Shown here piece after piece: positions 60,161-64,000 of a DNA stretch of 64,000 nt. Location: assembly GCA_016186995.1 (NCBI GenBank), contig JACPKQ010000027.1:61022-125021 (forward strand), in the 5' to 3' direction. Within the stretch, counting starts at the first letter, position 1, and each line of letters begins with the position of its first letter. The notes under the pieces are model-generated. The model was not told the origin of the DNA and searched no databases. It saw only the letters and a program-made list of their open reading frames with translations. The position numbers and the translations under genes were made by a program. The stretch comes from Deltaproteobacteria bacterium (GTDB lineage: Bacteria > Bdellovibrionota > JACOXK01).

Positions 60161-60262
60161 GGTAGTTGGAAGATGTATTAGTAATAAACCTTCAATCCCG
60201 TCAGGTCCGGAAGGAAGCAGCGGTCACAGTTTAGAACTAAAGCTACATCCCTTCTGGCTACC
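60161..60262 (+). ncRNA. ffs: Signal recognition particle RNA (4.5S type)
   Basis: Ends GGTAG and CTACC pair, as do ATGTA and TACAT further in. The tip carries the invariant CAGGTCCGGAAGGAAGCAGC motif that binds Ffh. About 102 nt long, short bacterial type without an Alu domain. It lies 15 bp before dnaX, an order seen in many bacteria. Confidence 0.95.
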
Positions 60263-60277
60263 CTTTGATAATTTATT

Positions 60278-61759
60278 ATGGCTTATTTAGTTTTAGCACG
60301 TAAATGGCGCTCACACATTTTTGAAGACGTGTGCGGTCAAGAACACATTACTAAAACTTTATCCAACGCCATTCAAAACAATCGTGTAGGTCATGCTTAT
60401 TTATTCACAGGCCCAAGGGGTGTTGGAAAAACCTCTATAGCAAGAATCTTTGCCAAAAAAATAAGAGAAAAAGATATTTCTTCTCCTGAACACATAAAAA
60501 CTCTAGAAAATGATATTGATATATTAGAGATTGATGGCGCTTCACACACCGGTGTCGATGCTATTCGAGATTTAAGAGAAACCGTTTCTTATAGACCCAC
60601 TATAGGAAAGTATAAGATCTACATCATCGATGAAGTTCACATGCTTTCAACAAGTGCTTTTAATGCACTTTTAAAAACACTTGAAGAACCACCCTCACAT
60701 GTTGTTTTCATATTTGCAACGACAGAACCTCACAAACTTCCCTATACTATTCTTTCTCGCTGTCAGCGTTTTGATTTTAAAAGAATCACACCTTCAGACA
60801 TGGCTCCATACTTAGAGTCCGTCTGTAAAAAAGAAACCATCCACATAAGTCAAAAAAATATTTTAAAGCTTTGCCAAGTTGCAGATGGAAGTTTGAGAGA
60901 TGCTTTGAGTATTCTTGATCAAATCATAGCTTACGGGGGGCAAAACATATCTCAAGAAATTCTTACAGAAACTTTAGGACTCATTCCTAAAAGTCTTGTT
61001 TATAAAACACTGCAAGCTCTTATTGAAAAAAATATTTCACAATGTCTTAATATTATTAATGAAGTTTATCATTACGGGCATGATCTTTATCACTTCAGTT
61101 CAGAACTTTTAGAATCTTTAAGACTTATTATTATATCTAAGCTTTCTTTTAAAAATCCCTCTACTATGGATAATCTTATTCCAATAGACGAAAAAGAAAA
61201 ACTGACAACTCTTGCCAAGCAGTCAAGTGAAGAAGAACTGATACAAATGTTTCACATCCTTTTGCAAGGAGTTGAAGAAATTTCAAGATCCTCATTTCCA
61301 AAATATGCGTTAGAACTGACCCTTATTAAAATGACTACGACGTTTTCAATCCAATCTATTCAAAATATTTTAGATGCTGTACCTCAAATACAAACATTAA
61401 AACCCATTCAAAAAGAATCTTTTCTAGTAGCTCTTAAAAAACAAAAACCTTTGCTCTCAGCCTTCCTTCAAAATTGTGAGTGGGAAAAGGTTTCAGAAAA
61501 TGAAATGAATATAAAAATGAAAGCAAATGAAATAGGAAAAGAAGAACTTGCAACTTCACAAACAAAGAAAATTCTTGAAGATTTATCCTTAGAATTTTTT
61601 AAAAAAGAAATGACTTTTAATTTTACCGTAACTCAAGAAAAATCAGAAGTTCTCCACCCTAAAGAAGAACTCAAACAAGAAGCTTTAAAGAATGAAACTG
61701 TCAAAAAAGCTCAAAGCATATTTGAAGGTACTATTCAGAATGTAAGAACTTTTGAATAG
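60278..61759 (+). CDS. dnaX: DNA polymerase III subunit gamma/tau, zinc module missing
   Basis: A 493-residue clamp-loader ATPase. Walker A is GPRGVGKTS (45-53), Walker B/sensor regions IYIIDEVHMLST and FATTEPHKLPYTILSRCQRFDF are standard, followed by lid domain III and a C-terminal extension. The four-Cys zinc module normally found between Walker A and the LEIDAAS strand is absent: residues 60-82 (AKKIREKDISSPEHIK...) contain no Cys. The C-terminal tau region is short, so contact with the polymerase may differ. It starts the dnaX-ybaB-recR unit. Confidence 0.93.
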   Translation: MAYLVLARKWRSHIFEDVCGQEHITKTLSNAIQNNRVGHAYLFTGPRGVGKTSIARIFAKKIREKDISSPEHIKTLENDIDILEIDGASHTGVDAIRDLRETVSYRPTIGKYKIYIIDEVHMLSTSAFNALLKTLEEPPSHVVFIFATTEPHKLPYTILSRCQRFDFKRITPSDMAPYLESVCKKETIHISQKNILKLCQVADGSLRDALSILDQIIAYGGQNISQEILTETLGLIPKSLVYKTLQALIEKNISQCLNIINEVYHYGHDLYHFSSELLESLRLIIISKLSFKNPSTMDNLIPIDEKEKLTTLAKQSSEEELIQMFHILLQGVEEISRSSFPKYALELTLIKMTTTFSIQSIQNILDAVPQIQTLKPIQKESFLVALKKQKPLLSAFLQNCEWEKVSENEMNIKMKANEIGKEELATSQTKKILEDLSLEFFKKEMTFNFTVTQEKSEVLHPKEELKQEALKNETVKKAQSIFEGTIQNVRTFE

Positions 61760-61773
61760 GGAGGATATTATTT

Positions 61774-62091
61774 ATGAAAAATCTTTTTGGGGGTAACTTT
61801 TTAAAACAGGCAAAAATGATGCAAGAAAAAATAACGCAACTTCAAGAAGAAATGGCTCAAAAAAAGGTAACAGCTTCAAGTGGTGGGGGTATGGTAGAAG
61901 CAACCGTTAATGGTAAACAAGAAGTACTCTCTATCAAAATAGAGCCTGAGGTTCTCAAAAACTCAGATGTCTCTATGATTGAAGATCTTGTTTTAGCTGC
62001 GGTCAATGAAGCGATTAAAAAATCGAAAGAACTCGTCACAAAAGAATTAGGCTCACTTACTGGAGGGATGAATATCCCCGGGCTCTTCTAA
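61774..62091 (+). CDS. ybaB: Nucleoid-associated protein YbaB/EbfC
   Basis: A 105-residue protein: an N-terminal helix with QAKMMQEKITQLQEEMAQKKV, then VEATVNGKQEVLSIKIEPEVL, and a final helix VNEAIKKSKELVTKEL. It binds DNA as a dimer and is conserved between dnaX and recR, as here (14 bp and 5 bp spacings). A GGGAGG ribosome site precedes ATG. Confidence 0.95.
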   Translation: MKNLFGGNFLKQAKMMQEKITQLQEEMAQKKVTASSGGGMVEATVNGKQEVLSIKIEPEVLKNSDVSMIEDLVLAAVNEAIKKSKELVTKELGSLTGGMNIPGLF

Positions 62092-62096
62092 ACATT

Positions 62097-62687
62097 ATGC
62101 CAAAACCCTTTAAGCGTGTTATCGAAGAATTATCGAAACTTCCAGGAATCGGTGAAAAAACGGCTTCAAGGCTTGCGTTTTTCATTCTTAAATCAGATCT
62201 TTCCTATGCAAAAAATCTAGCCCATAGCATTGTTTTTATGAGAGAAAGACTTCAACTTTGTTCTACGTGCTTTAATCTCTCTGAATCTCCACACTGTTAT
62301 ATCTGCTCAAACCCGCAAAGAGATAAATCTATTTTATGTATTGTTGAAACCCCACAAGACTTAGCTGCTATTGAAAAATCAAGGGATTTTCGTGGATGCT
62401 ATCATATTCTTCATGGCAGACTTTCTCCATTAGAAGGTATCACACCTAAAAATTTAAAAATTAAAGAGCTTTTGGAAAGAATCGGATCAGAAAACATTCA
62501 AGAAGTTATTCTCGCCATGAATACTAATATGGAAGGAGAAACAACAGCGCTCTATCTTACAAAACTCATTAAACCTAAGGGAATTAAAGTAACACACTTA
62601 GCTCAAGGCATCCCTATGGGGGCGGATTTAGAATACATAGATGAAGTAACTATTAGTAAGGCATTAAAAAATAGAATTGAGGTTTAA
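62097..62687 (+). CDS. recR: Recombination protein RecR
   Basis: A 196-residue protein of the RecFOR path. LPGIGEKTASRLAFFIL is the helix-hairpin-helix, CSTCFNLSESPHCYIC the zinc finger, and ILCIVETPQDLAAIEKSRDFRGCYHIL with GRLSPLEGI the Toprim domain. It helps RecO load RecA on gapped DNA. It directly abuts the roadblock gene (stop then ATG). Confidence 0.96.
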   Translation: MPKPFKRVIEELSKLPGIGEKTASRLAFFILKSDLSYAKNLAHSIVFMRERLQLCSTCFNLSESPHCYICSNPQRDKSILCIVETPQDLAAIEKSRDFRGCYHILHGRLSPLEGITPKNLKIKELLERIGSENIQEVILAMNTNMEGETTALYLTKLIKPKGIKVTHLAQGIPMGADLEYIDEVTISKALKNRIEV

Positions 62688-63125
62688 ATGCTTGAGAAAC
62701 ATCTTTTAGAGTTTAGTAATAAAACCAGTTCGGAAAGTTGTGGCATTCTTACTTTAGAAGGACATGTTGTAAAAATCATAAATCAATTAGAAAACCAGGA
62801 TTCTCTTAATACACTTTTTGCAAGTCAAATAGCGGCTATTCAAAATACAATTCAAATTCTTAAATCGAGTTTACCCCAGGCTGTGTTTATAGAAGGGGAT
62901 CTTAATATCTTTTTTTCTACACTTGATGATAAATATTTTATATTTTCTCTACATCCCAAAAATATCTATACAGGAAAAGTGCTCTTTGAATTTAAGAAAA
63001 TAAAAGAAAATCTCATTAAAGAACTTACGCAATCACACTTTAACACAGACTTGTCACTTTATTCAGAAGAGCTTATGTTTGAAGAGATAAAAGATGAAGA
63101 AATTGAAAGACTTTTCGAGTTTTAA
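62688..63125 (+). CDS. Roadblock/LC7-domain protein (MglB-like)
   Basis: A 145-residue protein with a roadblock/LC7 pattern (GILTLEGHVVKIINQLEN, LFASQIAAIQNTIQIL, AVFIEGDLNIFFSTLDDKYFIFSLH). In myxobacteria MglB of this fold is the GTPase-activating partner of MglA. The next gene is MglA-like and begins directly after the stop, so the pair should act together. The C-terminal part (LYSEELMFEEIKDEEIERL) is acidic. Role as GAP is inferred from context. Confidence 0.8.
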   Translation: MLEKHLLEFSNKTSSESCGILTLEGHVVKIINQLENQDSLNTLFASQIAAIQNTIQILKSSLPQAVFIEGDLNIFFSTLDDKYFIFSLHPKNIYTGKVLFEFKKIKENLIKELTQSHFNTDLSLYSEELMFEEIKDEEIERLFEF

Positions 63126-63746
63126 ATGAGTTTTATAAATTATAATACAAAAGAAATAAACTGTAAGATTGTCTATTACGGACCAGGCCTTTCAGGCAAA
63201 ACAACCAATCTTCAATATATTTACAATCGAACAAATCCTGCAACAAAAGGAAAAATGATTTCTTTAGCAACCCAAACTGAAAGAACACTTTTTTTCGACT
63301 TTCTTCCTCTTTCAGTCGGTAAAATGAGGGGATTCCACGTTCGTTTTCATCTTTATACAGTACCCGGGCAAGTTTTTTATGACGCAAGCCGAAAACTCAT
63401 TTTAAAAGGGGCTGATGGCATTGTTTTTGTGGCTGACTCGCAACTCACTCGTTTTGAATCCAATATTGAAAGCCTTCACAACTTAAAATACCACTTGGGG
63501 CAACAAGAAACTCCTTTAAATATCCTTTCCCATGTTTTTCAATATAATAAAAGAGATCTTGAAAATATCTGTCCTCTTTCTGAACTTTCAAGAGAGCTCA
63601 ATCTTTATGGAGCCCCAGAATCTGAAGCTATTGCTATCAAAGGATATGGAGTCATAGAAACACTCAAGATGATAGCAAAAAAAATCTTACAAGAAGTTAA
63701 AAAACCAAGTCAAACAAAACCTCAAAATTTGGATACAACTCTTTAG
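63126..63746 (+). CDS. mglA: MglA-family small GTPase
   Basis: A 206-residue Ras-like GTPase. P-loop YYGPGLSGKTTNLQ (residues 17-30), switch regions around ATQTERTLFFDFLPL and the altered Walker B LYTVPGQVFYD (Thr-Val in place of Asp, typical of MglA), and a NKRD-type base-recognition motif (QYNKRDLENI). MglA proteins set cell polarity and drive gliding or type IV pilus function. The stop overlaps the Shine-Dalgarno of the next gene. Confidence 0.92.
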   Translation: MSFINYNTKEINCKIVYYGPGLSGKTTNLQYIYNRTNPATKGKMISLATQTERTLFFDFLPLSVGKMRGFHVRFHLYTVPGQVFYDASRKLILKGADGIVFVADSQLTRFESNIESLHNLKYHLGQQETPLNILSHVFQYNKRDLENICPLSELSRELNLYGAPESEAIAIKGYGVIETLKMIAKKILQEVKKPSQTKPQNLDTTL

Positions 63747-63755
63747 GAGGATGAC

Positions 63756-64000
63756 GTGTTTACATCAATGCACACATTAACAAAAATAATATTGGGTTTC
63801 TTTTTACTTTTTTTTTGTTTTCAAAAAAATGTAGATGCAGGGGTTCCCAATTTTACAAATATTACAAGTTCTCAACTTAAAACTATTATTGAAGGTTTTT
63901 CTGCTGATGTTTTCCATACTAATTTAACACCCCCTTCTTCTCATAGAACACTTTTTTTTATTCCAGGCTTTGAATTAGGAACTGCTGTGGGTATTACCCG
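63756..64000 (+). CDS. Exported protein, partial (start only)
   Basis: The frame opens at GTG 63756, 5 bp behind AGGAGG (63745-63750), or at ATG 63768, and runs to the window end without a stop. The product begins with a hydrophobic signal peptide (LTKIILGFFLLFFCFQKNVDAG) followed by VPNFTNITSSQLKTIIEGF. No family is recognised in the 80 residues available; an outer-membrane or secreted protein is likely. Confidence 0.65.
   Translation, partial: MFTSMHTLTKIILGFFLLFFCFQKNVDAGVPNFTNITSSQLKTIIEGFSADVFHTNLTPPSSHRTLFFIPGFELGTAVGIT

Overview
The window is chromosomal DNA from an AT-rich Gram-negative bacterium. Outer-membrane-type proteins, many lipoproteins, phosphatidylserine synthase and decarboxylase, and an AmgK-MurU-AnmK-NagZ peptidoglycan recycling set all point to a diderm. 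A roadblock/MglA GTPase pair, a tandem DUF507 pair, a receiver protein with a conserved C-terminal tail and a CIRCE-controlled groESL operon suggest a member of the former Deltaproteobacteria (Bdellovibrionota/Myxococcota-like). That placement is inference; there is no rRNA gene in the window.

Layout. 1-9.3 kb: a very long membrane-anchored HEAT-repeat protein (reverse strand, running off the left edge), tRNA-Ser with a 3' tRNA fragment beside it, a lipoprotein with a damaged metalloprotease motif, a GH94 glycoside phosphorylase and a split transketolase. 9.2-14.3 kb: tRNA-Leu, RNase R, a UbiB-family kinase and two small lipoproteins. 14.5-18.8 kb: a hypothetical gene, a probable 6S RNA with terminator, a receiver protein, nadC, birA and coaX. 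19.5-25.5 kb: two low-complexity lipoproteins, rpsI-rplM-truA, an outer-membrane protein, asd, pssA and psd. 25.7-36.5 kb: an M48 protease, then amgK-murU, anmK, a CNNM/CorC protein, two peptide-type ABC permeases, nagZ and a D-aminoacylase, a cluster centred on cell-wall sugar recycling. 36.6-42.3 kb: a porin-like protein, a subtilase, groEL-groES with CIRCE, and two DUF507 genes. 42.4-59.7 kb: a class A PBP, a TPR lipoprotein, an odd DNA-methyltransferase-like protein without its NPPY motif, an ATP-grasp protein, rsmD-coaD-aspC-class V aminotransferase-serA-purA, tRNA-Lys and tRNA-Glu, an SGNH protein, a PAP2-like protein, a GlpE-type rhodanese and a methyltransferase. 59.9-64 kb: tRNA-Ser, SRP RNA, dnaX-ybaB-recR, roadblock-mglA and the start of an exported protein.

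The most unusual feature is the density of short palindromic repeats between about 10 and 40 kb. Three short palindrome types (cores GTCATTGCGAG, GTCATCCCGG and GTCATTCTGAG) lie between genes and also inside or at the ends of coding regions. In rnr, amgK, asd, the receiver gene and the D-aminoacylase gene they are read through in frame. In nagZ, oppC, rnr and the TPR lipoprotein gene they supply the C-terminus. Longer MITE-like elements with terminal inverted repeats (about 130-190 bp, several families, no transposase in the window) are nested with them in every large intergenic gap. A second regulatory theme is three sigma-54-type -24/-12 promoters, each placed in front of a lipoprotein gene or pair.
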